From positions 485,455 through 549,454 of the forward strand of contig JAOAGT010000001.1 of the NCBI GenBank assembly GCA_026415615.1: DNA of 64,000 bases. Reading direction: 5' to 3'. The stretch is from Thermoleophilia bacterium. Lineage in GTDB: Bacteria > Actinomycetota > Thermoleophilia > RBG-16-64-13. The stretch's first letter is position 1. Every line of letters starts with the position of its first letter. Position numbers and translations under genes: made by a program. Positions 32,434 through 42,060 of the stretch are shown here, in pieces. The notes under the pieces are model-generated. The model was not told the DNA's origin, ran no database searches, and was given only the letters and a program-made list of their open reading frames with translations.

Positions 32434-33543
32434 ATGGTTGAAATCCCCAAGACCTGCAAAGCAGCCGTTCTTGTGGAGTACGGCAAACCTCTTGAGATAT
32501 GGGATGTGGATATACCGGAGGTGGAACCAGGGGCCATCCTCGTGAAGGTTGAGGTGGCCGGGATCTGCGGCACCGATGTGCATCAGCAAAAAGGTGAGCT
32601 CACCATTAAGTCGCCCCTGCCAAACATCCAGGGGCACGAAACTATTGGCCGCATCGTGAAGCTGGGCACTGGCCGGGTAAAGGATGCGGCAGGTGAGGAG
32701 CTCAAAGTAGGCGATCGGATCATGTGGGCTCACGCCGACTGCGGTGAGTGCTACTGGTGCCAGATTGCTCGCGACCCTGTGCTTTGCGCGCGTCGCTCGG
32801 GGTATGGGTGGGCGCCGCCCAGCGCTTTGCGGGGTGGATTTGCTGAGTACGAGTATGTGACTCCCAGTACCAACGTGGTTAAGGTGCCCGACGATCTTAC
32901 CGAAGAAGAGGCCATCGGGGTCGGCTGTGCGTTTCGCACGGTAGTGGCCGGCTACGAAAGATTCGGCAAGGTGCCTTTCATGAGCGACGTAGTTATTCAG
33001 GGCTCGGGGCCGGTGGGGCTTTACTCCGCCGTTGTGGCGCGGGAGAGCGGCGCCCGAAAGGTGATTGTGGTTGGGGCGCCCGCCAACCGCTTGGAGCTGG
33101 CCAAGCAGTGGGGGGCCGACGAGGTCATAAGCATCGAGGAACATCCCGATGCCAACGAACGCAAAGAAATTATTCTCAGTCTCACTCAGGGCCGCGGCCC
33201 CGAGGTAGTGGTGGAAGCCTCAGGCTATCCACCTGCGGTAGCCGAGGGGCTCGATATGATTCAGAAAGGGGGCCGCTACCTGATTTTGGGCCAGACTTCG
33301 GCGGCTGTTACTCCTATTATGCCCAGCATTATCAATCAGAAGGCACTCACCATAGTTGGCTCGGTGTCGGCGGCTATTCCCCATTTCTACAAAGCGCTTC
33401 AGTTCATCAAAACGCATCGCCATAAGTACCCGTTTGCCGCCATTGTGAGCGGTAGATATCGCCTAGAGGAGGTAAACGAGGCTCTAGCCAATATGGCAGC
33501 GGGAAAGGAAATCAAGCCGATCATCGATAACCGCGGCCGCTAG
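32434..33543 (+). CDS. Zinc-dependent medium-chain alcohol dehydrogenase
   Basis: A 369-residue MDR enzyme oxidising an alcohol to a ketone or aldehyde with NAD(P). The catalytic zinc ligands are Cys45 (GICGTDVH) and His68-Glu69 (GHE); structural zinc Cys103, Cys106, Cys109 and Cys118. The Rossmann motif GSGPVG is near residue 190. It resembles the threonine/sorbitol dehydrogenase-type MDR subgroup; the substrate is unknown. The stop codon sits in the first arm of a hairpin preceding the aldolase gene. It probably forms a three-gene operon with the aldolase and the metallo-hydrolase. Confidence 0.92.
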   Translation: MVEIPKTCKAAVLVEYGKPLEIWDVDIPEVEPGAILVKVEVAGICGTDVHQQKGELTIKSPLPNIQGHETIGRIVKLGTGRVKDAAGEELKVGDRIMWAHADCGECYWCQIARDPVLCARRSGYGWAPPSALRGGFAEYEYVTPSTNVVKVPDDLTEEEAIGVGCAFRTVVAGYERFGKVPFMSDVVIQGSGPVGLYSAVVARESGARKVIVVGAPANRLELAKQWGADEVISIEEHPDANERKEIILSLTQGRGPEVVVEASGYPPAVAEGLDMIQKGGRYLILGQTSAAVTPIMPSIINQKALTIVGSVSAAIPHFYKALQFIKTHRHKYPFAAIVSGRYRLEEVNEALANMAAGKEIKPIIDNRGR

Positions 33544-33601
33544 GCCGCGCCGGACAGTCGCTAGGTCATGTAGCGCAGCAGGCGGGACATGGCGCGGCCT
33601 A
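33541..33601. repeat. 11-bp hairpin between the dehydrogenase and aldolase genes
   Basis: TAGGCCGCGCC (33541-33551, beginning with the stop codon) and GGCGCGGCCTA (33591-33601) are perfect reverse complements around a 39-base loop. No T-tract follows. It is probably a processing or stability element within the operon. Confidence 0.6.
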
Positions 33602-33644
33602 GCGGCCTCCCACGCTAGACCTTACCCGGCGAAAGGAGGAGTTG

Positions 33645-34457
33645 GTGGCCTTTAAACCATTCTTACGGCCCAACCGAGTCTTGGCCATGCTCGAAAAAGG
33701 TGAGACTCCTTTGGGTATGCAGATGTACACCCACGACCCCGATCTGGTGGAGATTGTGGGATATGCTGGCTTTGACTTTGTCATGCTCGACATGGAGCAC
33801 AACCGGACCAATCCTGAAACCATGGTGGCTCTTATCCGAGCGGCCGAGGCTTCGGGCGCCACTCCTTTGGTAAGAGTGCCGGCTAACGACCCACATTTGA
33901 TCCGCGCAGCGGTAGAGTCCGGCGCCCAGGGGATTTTTGTGCCGCATGTGAAAACTGCAGCCGAGGCTAAAGCGGCCATGGAAGCTATGCGCTACCCGCC
34001 CGAAGGTCGCTGCGGGATTTGCCCGGCCATTCGCGCCGCCGGCTATGCGCAGGAATACTGGGAAGAGTATATGGCGCAGGCTAACCGGCAGATCATGTTT
34101 ATTCCCCTGCTTGAGGATGTGGAGGGGATAGAAAACGCAGAAGAAATCATTTCTTTGCTTAAGCCGGGACGAGACGGCGTGGGGCTTGGCCTGGCCGACA
34201 TCGCCTGTTCTTTGATCAAAGAGCCGGGGGAGAGGGTACAGTGGCAACACCCCTACCTAAAGGAAGCAAGTGCGAAGGTGCGGGCTATCTGCGAGGCAAG
34301 GGGTATTCCTATCGTAGGTATGGCCTGGCCGACGCCGGACAGGGCGGGAGTTGAAGCAGCAAAGGCAAATGGCACCAAAGTGATCTTGTTCCATCCTGAC
34401 TCGCATTTTTGGTATCAGGTTTGCCGGAACATCATTAGGGAAGTACGGGGCGAATAG
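33645..34457 (+). CDS. HpcH/HpaI-family class II aldolase
   Basis: About 270 residues of the phosphoenolpyruvate/pyruvate aldolase superfamily. Motifs are FDFVMLDMEHN, LVRVPAND, GAQGIFVPHVKTAAEA with the metal-binding region, and GVGLGLADIA. The family cleaves 4-hydroxy-2-oxo acids or 2-keto-3-deoxy sugar acids into pyruvate and an aldehyde using a divalent metal. With the upstream dehydrogenase and the downstream hydrolase it could end a ring-cleavage route (inference). GTG 33645 is preferred over TTG 33642 from its spacing to AAAGGAGG. Confidence 0.9.
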   Translation: MAFKPFLRPNRVLAMLEKGETPLGMQMYTHDPDLVEIVGYAGFDFVMLDMEHNRTNPETMVALIRAAEASGATPLVRVPANDPHLIRAAVESGAQGIFVPHVKTAAEAKAAMEAMRYPPEGRCGICPAIRAAGYAQEYWEEYMAQANRQIMFIPLLEDVEGIENAEEIISLLKPGRDGVGLGLADIACSLIKEPGERVQWQHPYLKEASAKVRAICEARGIPIVGMAWPTPDRAGVEAAKANGTKVILFHPDSHFWYQVCRNIIREVRGE

Positions 34458-34498
34458 AGCGGGCCTGGGAAGCCAAAGGTTCTCCAAGAAGGGCAGGA

Positions 34499-35263
34499 AT
34501 GATGAGTGCGCCCGGAAAAATTCGGCTGTACCTTCTTGAAGGTGGAAAAGCGCATCTGCCGGAGCGAAGCCATCTAACTCCCGATCGCAACTTTGGGCAG
34601 CCGGTTACTATCCCCATCCTCATGGCCGTAATTGACCATCCCCAGGGCTTGGTTTTGGTGGACACAGGATTGGACGTGGACAACGTGAACGATCCGTTCC
34701 TGGAGGCGCGGCCGGACCAGCGGGTTGACCGTCAGCTTTGCGCTCTCGGCTACCAGCCTTCGCAGGTAAGGTACGTGATTCTCACTCACCTGCATCTTGA
34801 CCACATGGGCTGCGCGTATCTCTTTCCCGATGCCACGTTTGTGGTGAGGAGGGCGGAGCTGCGCGCGGCCTGGTGGCCGGACGCCCATGACGGCGGATAC
34901 AAGTTCGAGAGTCTGCTTCCAATAAGGAGCCTTGATTATCTGCAGCTTCCGGACGAGGGCGAATTTGATCTTTTTGGAGATGGAGCCGTGGTGTGCTTTG
35001 ACACCCGTGGGCATACAGAAGGGCACCAATCGGTCAAAGTGACCTTGTCCCAAAGCGGCGTGGTCGTTTTGACGGGCGATGCGGTCCAGGTGAGGGAAAA
35101 TCTCACCGCCAAAGTGCCCCCGGGATTAGGTTGGAATAGCCAGCTTGCACTAGAGTCCATGGAGAAACTTCGCCTGCTTGAGGCACAGGGTGCTCTTCTG
35201 GTTCTGGGCCACGAGCTCGGCCAGCTCGAGATGTTGAAGCTGGCTCCGGACTGGTATGAGTAG
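34499..35263 (+). CDS. Metallo-beta-lactamase-fold hydrolase, AHL-lactonase-like
   Basis: A 254-residue MBL hydrolase. The dinuclear metal motif is LTHLHLDHMG (His97, His99, Asp101, His102), followed by DTRGHTEGHQS and VLTGDA with the bridging Asp. The layout is that of N-acyl-homoserine-lactonase-like proteins, but in this catabolic setting the substrate may be a lactone or other cyclic ester or diketone intermediate (inference). The start ATG 34499 follows GAAGGGCAGG. It is the last gene of the operon beginning at 32434. Confidence 0.88.
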   Translation: MMSAPGKIRLYLLEGGKAHLPERSHLTPDRNFGQPVTIPILMAVIDHPQGLVLVDTGLDVDNVNDPFLEARPDQRVDRQLCALGYQPSQVRYVILTHLHLDHMGCAYLFPDATFVVRRAELRAAWWPDAHDGGYKFESLLPIRSLDYLQLPDEGEFDLFGDGAVVCFDTRGHTEGHQSVKVTLSQSGVVVLTGDAVQVRENLTAKVPPGLGWNSQLALESMEKLRLLEAQGALLVLGHELGQLEMLKLAPDWYE

Positions 35264-35340
35264 GATATGGTCCGAGAGGCGGGGATGCGTTTAGGCGATA
35301 GGTTTGGGCAATACGCTTAAGCGATGCGTCTTATAGCGGA

Positions 35341-36840
35341 CTAAGCGTGTCCTGGGATTTTGCTTTCTTGTTTTGGGCGGTCTCGCAGCAAAGACGCCAA
35401 TGTAGAGGCTAGAGCAAACCCTGTGCCCACCACCATAGCTAGCCGGTAGCCAGCTGCAAAAGCCTCGGCATTCTCTATACCAGCTCTTGCACCCAGGAGG
35501 ATTACCCGACCTCCCTCGGGACCTAGTTTGGAAGCAGCTATGGCTCCCAGGATGGCGATGGAGACCCCCATGCCGCAAAAGCGAGAGGTGGTAAACATGC
35601 CCGAGGCCACACCTAGCCTTGACCGGTCAACAGACCCCATAATGGCGGAGAAATTCGGCGTGCTAAAAACGCCGATTCCTAGTCCTAGCGTGCCAAGTGC
35701 TACAAGCACCTGCCATATTGGGGCGTCCAGCTTAAGCAGGGCAAGCTGTGCGGTGCCGGCGGCCATTATCAAGGTGCCGGCCGCCGAAAGTCCCCTGGTG
35801 CCTAGCCTATCCGAAAGGCGTCCAGCTGCCGGGGTGACTAAGGTCATGATTACCGGCTGTATCAATAGGACAAAGCCAGCTAGCTGGGCGGACCTACCTT
35901 GCACTACCTGCAGAAAGACGGCGGTGAATATGGTCACCCCGTACACAGCGGCCATGTACAAAAAAGAAGCGGCATTAGCTCCGGTGAACACACGGCTTCT
36001 CGCAAACAAGGCAAGGTCAATGATCGGATCTCTGGCTTTTTTCTCTGCAAGCACAAAAAGCATGAGGAAGACTATCGACAGGCAGAGCGGGGCTATTGTG
36101 CGGGCCGTTCGCCATCCCCAAAGCGGAGAGAAGATCAACGGCACAAACAGCGCAGCAAGAAAGACTCCAAGAAGGGCAGCTCCTTGGAGATCGATTCCTG
36201 TATGACTTTGGTCCTGGGGTCCAAGACGACGGTCGCGGCGCTCCGCGCCCAAAAGATCCCATCCGGCGATGAGTAGGATCACGACGATAGGCGCTCTCAT
36301 GTAGAAAACCCAAGGCCAACCCACGTGGCTGACTATCACGCCCCCTACCGGAGGGCCGAGTGTCTGTCCGAGGGTGGCTCCTAACATGTTAAGCCCGAGC
36401 GCGCGCCCTCGTTCCCAGGGCGGAAATACTGCGGTCACAATGGCGGCAGCCGTGGTTAGAACCATCGAGGCCCCGACTGCCTGGAAAACTCGCGCGACAA
36501 TTAAAGACACCCCGTCAAAGGAAAGAGCAACAGCTACCGAGAAAAGGCCAAACACCAAGCTGCCGAGGTAGTAAATCTTGTAGAGACCCTGCTTCTCTGC
36601 CCATCGACCTACGGGGATCAGGAGCACGGTAACTACCAAGAGGTAGGCCGCTTGAACCCACAGGGCCTCGCTAAAGCTGAGCTTGAGGTCTGCGGATAGG
36701 GCAGGCAGCGCCACGGCTAGGATGCTTGAGTCTAAAGTGGCAAGGAAGACTCCCACCGAGGCGATGACCAGGACCCGCCATCGCCGCCGGCTCATTTCGG
36801 GGAGGTCAAACCCGCTGTCGGTACCTGTGTCTGCTGCCAA
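35341..36840 (-). CDS. MFS transporter, DHA2-like 14-helix exporter
   Basis: About 499 residues, multi-helix. DHA2 features are LDSSILAVALPALS in helix 1, LLIPVGRWAEKQGLYKIYY (motif A position) and GQTLGPPVGGVIVSHVGW (motif C). The longest ORF starts at 37023, but its first 60 residues look non-protein. TTG 36840 has AAAGGA six bases upstream, and ATG 36795 lies right before helix 1. It is divergently transcribed from the next transporter operon. It probably exports a toxic substrate, intermediate or drug. Confidence 0.86.
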   Translation of the reverse strand: MAADTGTDSGFDLPEMSRRRWRVLVIASVGVFLATLDSSILAVALPALSADLKLSFSEALWVQAAYLLVVTVLLIPVGRWAEKQGLYKIYYLGSLVFGLFSVAVALSFDGVSLIVARVFQAVGASMVLTTAAAIVTAVFPPWERGRALGLNMLGATLGQTLGPPVGGVIVSHVGWPWVFYMRAPIVVILLIAGWDLLGAERRDRRLGPQDQSHTGIDLQGAALLGVFLAALFVPLIFSPLWGWRTARTIAPLCLSIVFLMLFVLAEKKARDPIIDLALFARSRVFTGANAASFLYMAAVYGVTIFTAVFLQVVQGRSAQLAGFVLLIQPVIMTLVTPAAGRLSDRLGTRGLSAAGTLIMAAGTAQLALLKLDAPIWQVLVALGTLGLGIGVFSTPNFSAIMGSVDRSRLGVASGMFTTSRFCGMGVSIAILGAIAASKLGPEGGRVILLGARAGIENAEAFAAGYRLAMVVGTGFALASTLASLLRDRPKQESKIPGHA

Positions 36841-37177
36841 GAACCGTCCTTTCGTGCCGTAACTCGGATTGTATCCCAACGCGCAAGACCCTGTTGACAA
36901 CCCGTAGGCCCAGTCGTAAGCTGTCGAACAGTCAGATTCTGAACGGTTTTCCGTAGACCAAACCGGAGCGCCGGCAGATTGTGGGGTTGGGTGCTTATAC
37001 AGGTGTGGGCCACAGGGGGGCAAAAGTGTCCCGGGGGGACCTCGGACTGCAGTCTGCCTGCCCCTTCCAGAAGCGCCCTAGCTTGTTTCCAGTTGGGACC
37101 GGAGCGTGCTTGCCACGGCACGCTTTGGGGATAGGGCTGTGCCATCGGAGACAAGGATGGAAGGAGAGGGAGGTCAG
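36841..37177. other. Divergent control region, MFS exporter / HAAT set 2
   Basis: These 337 bases carry the plus-strand promoter candidate at 36894-36922, a 10-bp palindrome GACTGCAGTC (37045-37054), a GTCCC/GGGAC stem near 37028, and the hairpin AGCGTGC (37103-37109) with GCACGCT (37118-37124) about 60 bases before the SBP start. No credible gene is seen. The 250-base leader is long for a transporter operon. Confidence 0.5.
36894..36922 (+). promoter_or_regulatory. Candidate promoter of HAAT set 2
   Basis: TTGACA (36894-36899), a 17-base spacer and TAAGCT (36917-36922). The -35 core reads as TTGACAA with TTGTCAA on the other strand, so a divergent MFS promoter could share it. TACAAT on the minus strand near 36870-36875 is a possible -10, but its spacing is poor. 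Confidence 0.45.
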
Positions 37178-38506
37178 ATGAAAAGACTACTTGCAATCGC
37201 AGGAATCATCGCTTTGGCGCTTGTGGTGGCTTTGGCGGTTGCGGCCTGCGGAGAGAAAGAAACCACGACCACTGCCGCGCCGTCTACCACTGCTCCGCCT
37301 AGTACTCAGACCACGGCGGGCGGCTCAACTAGCACAACCGCGAGTGGCGAAACGACGGCCTCTACTGGAGCTCCCGCCAAAGAGGATGTTCTAAAGATTG
37401 GGGCCATCAGCTCTGCTACTGGGGACATGGCTACTGCGTTCAAGGCCATGTACGACTCAGTAGGACCCACCCAGGAACTTCTGAACGAGATGGGGGGTGT
37501 GACTGTAGGTGACACGCACTACAGAATTGAGATCAAGTTCTATGATGACCAATCCACCACGGCCGGGGGTCTCACGGCGATAAACAAGTTGATAGGCGAA
37601 GGTATAAAGTACGTTGTTCCCCCTATGTTTATGCCCATCAACCTAGCCATTGCTCCCTTGTGCGAAGAGAACAAGATCATGCGGATCAAGTCTTTTGGCG
37701 CGGGGAATGTTGAGGTAAACCCGGACAATCCACTGATGTTTTTCACCTGCTCTGGCGTCGCCAACATCAAGCCATTCTTTGACTATGCGCTGGCAAAGTA
37801 CCCAAACGTCAAGACTGTGGCGGTTATCACTCCCGATGACCCTGGAGCCGCGACCTATCAGCAACTGATCAAGGAAGAGTACGAGAAACGCGGCATAAAG
37901 ATAGTCTATTGGGAGGTTTATCCGCAGCCCACATTTGACTTCTACTCAATCTTGAACAAGGCGCTTGCCACCAAACCTGACGCGATCGACGGGATCTTCG
38001 GCATACCTCCATGCACCTCGGCGATTATCAACCAGTCGCGCGAACTTGGATTTGCAGGCCCTGTGTTTGGTCCCTGTACTCTTGGCGACGCGAATGTGGT
38101 CAACGCCATGGTTACGCCCGAGTACCGGCATGACATCCTTTCCTACGTTCCTGACGTAAACAGCGATAAGATGACCGAACCCGTGAAGAAGCTGGGCGAG
38201 AAAATCAAGGCCAAAGGTGCAAGCTTTGAGCTTGACAGTCTGCACCTCTTGGATGCTATTTCCGCGATAATCGCTGGCATAAAGGCTGCCGGGAGCATCG
38301 ACCCCGAGGCAGTTGCGGCGGCAATCGACAACGGCAAGTGCACGGGTTTCGAGGGAGCTTACGGTCCAGCAGTGTGGGGCTCGTATGTCTCTGTCTACGG
38401 CAACAAGCATTGCGCGGAACACGCTCCAATGGTTACCACGTACACCAAGGAAGGGCTGCTGTTCGAATGGCTGCCATGGGACGGCACGGCTCATGACAAA
38501 CAGTGA
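37178..38506 (+). CDS. ABC transporter substrate-binding lipoprotein (HAAT set 2)
   Basis: A 442-residue lipoprotein: signal MKRLLAIAG... with lipobox AVAAC, a Thr/Ser/Pro linker rich in TTT, then the type-1 binding fold from KIGAISSATGDMA. The in-frame upstream extension (37106) is discarded because AAGGAGAGGGAGG lies directly before ATG 37178. It heads transporter set 2 (37178-41977), followed by an Fe-S flavoprotein. Ligand unknown; the binding-domain sequence differs clearly from the other four SBPs. Confidence 0.92.
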   Translation: MKRLLAIAGIIALALVVALAVAACGEKETTTTAAPSTTAPPSTQTTAGGSTSTTASGETTASTGAPAKEDVLKIGAISSATGDMATAFKAMYDSVGPTQELLNEMGGVTVGDTHYRIEIKFYDDQSTTAGGLTAINKLIGEGIKYVVPPMFMPINLAIAPLCEENKIMRIKSFGAGNVEVNPDNPLMFFTCSGVANIKPFFDYALAKYPNVKTVAVITPDDPGAATYQQLIKEEYEKRGIKIVYWEVYPQPTFDFYSILNKALATKPDAIDGIFGIPPCTSAIINQSRELGFAGPVFGPCTLGDANVVNAMVTPEYRHDILSYVPDVNSDKMTEPVKKLGEKIKAKGASFELDSLHLLDAISAIIAGIKAAGSIDPEAVAAAIDNGKCTGFEGAYGPAVWGSYVSVYGNKHCAEHAPMVTTYTKEGLLFEWLPWDGTAHDKQ

Positions 38507-38591
38507 TAGCAGCTCCATCTGGTTCTTGCCACGAGCAAGCCGAGGCGTGCTTGGAGCTTGGTGCATCGGTGTGAGATGAGCGTAGCCTGTT

Positions 38592-38635
38592 CTCGGCTGG
38601 GGGTAATGGATCTCTCGACCGAACCCCCAGCCGAG
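38592..38635. repeat. Perfect 13-bp hairpin between SBP and LivH (set 2)
   Basis: CTCGGCTGGGGGT (38592-38604) and ACCCCCAGCCGAG (38623-38635) form a perfect stem with an 18-base loop and no T-tract. It has the same position as the hairpins at 20784, 48530 and 51893 but an unrelated sequence. Confidence 0.85.
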
Positions 38636-38649
38636 GATGAGGCTGGCAC

Positions 38650-39555
38650 GTGTCCTTGGGGTTAGCGCAGACAGGGAGACGATTTGTGGGCGGCGGAAAC
38701 GTACTACAGGCCTTTGTCAATGGCCTTACCTCAAGCGGAATATATATCCTGGTTGCTCTAGGTCTGACCCTGGTCCTCAGCATCATGAATATTGTGCAGC
38801 TCGCCCATGGCGAGGTGTACATGGTGGGCGCGTACGTCGTTTACTACTTCAGCACAAAGGTCGGGCTAAACTTCTATGCTTCCATTGTCATCGCCGTGGT
38901 TGCTACTGGGGTGCTTGGCGTACTCATTGATCGGATCTTTCTGCGCCCATTTCGGGCAAGACCCGACTCCGCTATGGTGCTCACGGCTGGGCTAATTCTG
39001 GTATTGCAAAATGTTGTTCTTGCCATAGCCACCGGCACACCTAAGAAATACTACCCGCCTTACCAGGGAGTGGTTGCTCGTTTAGGGAGCGTGTCGCTTT
39101 CCGCAGAAAGACTAATAATCATTGTCGCTGCTTTTCTTTTGTTGGCGGGCCTATTCCTGTTTATCCGATATACAAAACATGGCCAAGCGATGATCGCGGT
39201 TGCCCAGGAGAGAGAGGGAGCCGCGCTACAGGGAATCAGTATCGACCGCCTGTCCGCCATTGCTATGTTCATAGGTTGTGGATTGGCAGGGATAGCCGGA
39301 GCGCTGGTCGGCTCTCTTTTCAGTCTTCTGCCCACGATGGGGGGCACGGTATTGGTGAAGGGTATAGCCGTCATTATCTTGGGCGGCCTGGGCAGCATTC
39401 CGGGAACTGTGCTTGGTGGACTCATCATAGGCTTCCTCGATGGGCTTCTTCCTTTACTCACCACTCAGTACGTGGCTAGTCTTGTGGGATTCATTATCGT
39501 AATACTCATTCTCCTCTTTAGGCCTCGGGGCTTGATGGGCCACGAATCACCATGA
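38650..39555 (+). CDS. livH: HAAT permease subunit LivH-like (set 2)
   Basis: A 301-residue membrane permease with GIYILVALGLTLVLSIMNI, LAHGEVYMVGAY and the coupling loop AVAQEREGAALQGIS. The GTG 38650 start gives a 12-residue N-terminal extension relative to GTG 38686, which has GGGAG upstream and may be the real start. It overlaps LivM by four bases (ATGA). About eight hydrophobic segments. Confidence 0.91.
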   Translation: MSLGLAQTGRRFVGGGNVLQAFVNGLTSSGIYILVALGLTLVLSIMNIVQLAHGEVYMVGAYVVYYFSTKVGLNFYASIVIAVVATGVLGVLIDRIFLRPFRARPDSAMVLTAGLILVLQNVVLAIATGTPKKYYPPYQGVVARLGSVSLSAERLIIIVAAFLLLAGLFLFIRYTKHGQAMIAVAQEREGAALQGISIDRLSAIAMFIGCGLAGIAGALVGSLFSLLPTMGGTVLVKGIAVIILGGLGSIPGTVLGGLIIGFLDGLLPLLTTQYVASLVGFIIVILILLFRPRGLMGHESP

Positions 39556-40532
39556 AAACAAAAAGGACTCCTCGTTTGGTCGGTGCGATTGGGCTCTTTG
39601 TCGCCCTCGTCTTATTTGGTGTGTTCTACCGGAACGACTATGTACTTCACGTGTTCATTCTTATCATGATGAACGCTGTGCTTGCTTCTAGTCTCAGACT
39701 GACCAGCCTTTCGGGCCAGCTTTCCCTTGCGCATGGGGGCTTTGTGACTGTTGGCGCTTACACGTCCGCTTTGTTGCTGCTCAAGGCCGGTTTGTCTTCG
39801 ACCTGGGTCGCGCTTGTGCTGTCAGGGGTAGTAGCGGGAGTTGTGGCTGCTGCGGTGGGAGTGCCTTTTAGCCGCTTGAAAGGTGTCTACTTCACGATGG
39901 TGGGCATCTTTTTTGTGCAGGTCATCATCCTGGCAGTGGAGCAGTGGCGTACTGTAACCGGAGGCCCGCTTGGTATTCAAGGGGTTCCGCGTCCTGACTC
40001 CATTCTTCTCATACGTTTTGGGTCTAAGACTTCTTTCTACTTCTTGGCTCTTTCTCTCATGGTCATATCTTTGCTGATCCTCTGGGCTATTGAGCATTCC
40101 CGTGTTGGGCTGACTTTTCGTGGTATCAAACAGGCGGACTCCCTGGCTGCCAGCCTGGGTGTCAATGTCACGGCGTACAAGGTTGCTGCTTTTGCCATCG
40201 GGGCCTTTTTCGCTGGGCTGATGGGCGGATTCTACGTGCAGTATGTTTCTGCAGTGGATCCCTCGGTGTTTGGGTTTCTGCCCACGATTTACATGCTCAT
40301 CTATGTCATTGTCGGAGGACAGGGCAGTTTTGTAGGACCAATAGTGGGGGCTACTCTTCTCACTGTGCTTCCCGAGGTGGCTAGACCGCTTAAGTCGTGG
40401 ATGCCTCTTCTGTTTGCCGCCATCCTGATGGCCATCATTTTCCTAATGCCTGAGGGCCTTATCGGTCTGCCGCGGAGGTTGTTGAGTCTAACGCGTAAGA
40501 AAACAAGGGAGCAGGTGGATGCTACAGGTTGA
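39552..40532 (+). CDS. livM: HAAT permease subunit LivM-like (set 2)
   Basis: A 326-residue permease. It has LSLAHGGFVTVGAYTSALL, the VPFSRLKGVYFTMVGIF motif and the coupling loop GIKQADSLAASLGVNV, followed by FYVQYVSAVDPSVFGF. ATGA overlap with LivH and a 14-base overlap with LivG indicate a tightly coupled operon. Confidence 0.92.
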   Translation: MKTKRTPRLVGAIGLFVALVLFGVFYRNDYVLHVFILIMMNAVLASSLRLTSLSGQLSLAHGGFVTVGAYTSALLLLKAGLSSTWVALVLSGVVAGVVAAAVGVPFSRLKGVYFTMVGIFFVQVIILAVEQWRTVTGGPLGIQGVPRPDSILLIRFGSKTSFYFLALSLMVISLLILWAIEHSRVGLTFRGIKQADSLAASLGVNVTAYKVAAFAIGAFFAGLMGGFYVQYVSAVDPSVFGFLPTIYMLIYVIVGGQGSFVGPIVGATLLTVLPEVARPLKSWMPLLFAAILMAIIFLMPEGLIGLPRRLLSLTRKKTREQVDATG

Positions 40533-41283
40533 GGATCTCAGCAAGAACTTTGGCGGTCTCGCGGCTGTGAGCTCCGTCGACATGGAGGTGCAGGAGGGTG
40601 AGCTTGTAGGTATCATCGGCCCAAACGGAGCAGGCAAGACCACGCTGTTTAATCTCCTTACCGGCTATATCCGTCCCACCAGCGGTCGAGTGTGGCTATA
40701 TGGCAAGGAGATTACGGGCAAGAGACCTCACCAGATAGCTGCTCGCGGCATGGTAAGAACCTTTCAGCAGAACAACGTTTTCAGTGAGCTGACTGTGGCT
40801 GAGAATGTTCGTCTGGCGTGCCACCTTACCTGCCAGATTCGCCCTTGGGAAGCTATCTTGCACACCCCAAGCGCTAAGCACAAGGAACAACGTGTCAACT
40901 CGCGAGTTGGAGAGATACTTGAGCTTCTGGGAATCTCACATCTGGCGAGAGTACCTGCGGCTGCGCTTCCTCACGGACACAAGCGCATACTTGGCATCGC
41001 GGTGGCGTTGGCGTGTGAGCCGCGCCTTCTTCTTCTGGATGAGCCCCTGGCCGGCATGAACACGACCGAGGTGGACATGGCTGTAGGTCTCATAAGGAAA
41101 CTTTGGGAGAGCGGGCTGACGATATTGTTGATCGAGCACAACATGCGAGCGGTCATGGGTCTGTGTCAGCGATTTGTCGTTCTAAATTTCGGGAAGAAGT
41201 TGGCCGAAGGCACGCCCGAAGAAATCCGAAATAACCCTGAAGTAGTTAGAGCGTACTTAGGAACGGCCGCCCATGCTGCTTGA
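40519..41283 (+). CDS. livG: HAAT ATP-binding protein LivG-like (set 2)
   Basis: A 254-residue ABC ATPase. It has Walker A GPNGAGKTT, a signature-region variant LPHGHKRIL in place of LSGGQ, Walker B LLLLDEPLAGMN and H-loop LIEHNMRAVM. The PHGHKR form also occurs in the LivG at 54916. It overlaps both LivM and LivF. Confidence 0.93.
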   Translation: MLQVEDLSKNFGGLAAVSSVDMEVQEGELVGIIGPNGAGKTTLFNLLTGYIRPTSGRVWLYGKEITGKRPHQIAARGMVRTFQQNNVFSELTVAENVRLACHLTCQIRPWEAILHTPSAKHKEQRVNSRVGEILELLGISHLARVPAAALPHGHKRILGIAVALACEPRLLLLDEPLAGMNTTEVDMAVGLIRKLWESGLTILLIEHNMRAVMGLCQRFVVLNFGKKLAEGTPEEIRNNPEVVRAYLGTAAHAA

Positions 41284-41977
41284 GGTCAAGAATGTGACCG
41301 TCTACTACGATACGGCTTTGGCAATCAGCGATGTCAGCATTGCCGTGGAAGAGGGAGGGGTTGTCAGTGTCATAGGGGCTAACGGAGCGGGCAAGAGCAC
41401 TGTTCTTAAGGCCATTGCCGGCTTGGTGCCCGTGCGCTCTGGGGTGGTTGAGTTTGATGGCAAGCGAATAGACGGGCTGGGTACTGACAAGATAGTAAAA
41501 CTCGGCATTGCCCTGGTCCCCGAGGGGAGGAAGCTTTTCCCTTACATGAGTGTACAGTCGAATCTTCGCTTGGGGGCCTACCTGCGTTCAGACAAAGAGC
41601 AGATTGAGAAGGACCTCGAAGAAGTATTTCACCTTTTCCCTCGGCTAAAGGAGAGGTTAAGTCAGAAAGCCGGCAGTCTGAGCGGCGGGGAACAGCAGAT
41701 GCTGGCCATCGGCCGGGCCTTAATGTCCAAGCCGCGTCTACTCATGATGGATGAGCCCTCCTTGGGTCTTGCACCCATTGTCATCGACAGCTTGGCAGAG
41801 ACCATCCGGGAGATTAATCAGCGGGGAGTGAGCATCTTGCTTGTGGAGCAAAACGCAGGACTGGTCGAGCGTGTGGCCCGGCGCTGCTATGTGCTCGAAG
41901 TCGGCAAGATAGTTCTGGAGGGGGATATAAAGGAAATGATGTCGGATGAGGCGGTAAGACGCGCCTTCCTAGGTTAA
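41273..41977 (+). CDS. livF: HAAT ATP-binding protein LivF-like (set 2)
   Basis: A 234-residue ABC ATPase: Walker A GANGAGKST, VPEGRKLFPYMSVQSNL, signature LSGGEQQML, Walker B LLMMDEPSLGLAP and H-loop LLVEQNA. It is the last gene of transporter set 2, overlapping LivG by 11 bases. The DHOD-like flavoprotein follows 83 bases later. Confidence 0.93.
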   Translation: MLLEVKNVTVYYDTALAISDVSIAVEEGGVVSVIGANGAGKSTVLKAIAGLVPVRSGVVEFDGKRIDGLGTDKIVKLGIALVPEGRKLFPYMSVQSNLRLGAYLRSDKEQIEKDLEEVFHLFPRLKERLSQKAGSLSGGEQQMLAIGRALMSKPRLLMMDEPSLGLAPIVIDSLAETIREINQRGVSILLVEQNAGLVERVARRCYVLEVGKIVLEGDIKEMMSDEAVRRAFLG

Positions 41978-42060
41978 GCGGCGTCTGAGGTTAGGCGGGT
42001 TGGCGAAACAGCGGCGCGGTGACCAGCGCACTAGGACAGTCAATGTACACGGAGAACGCT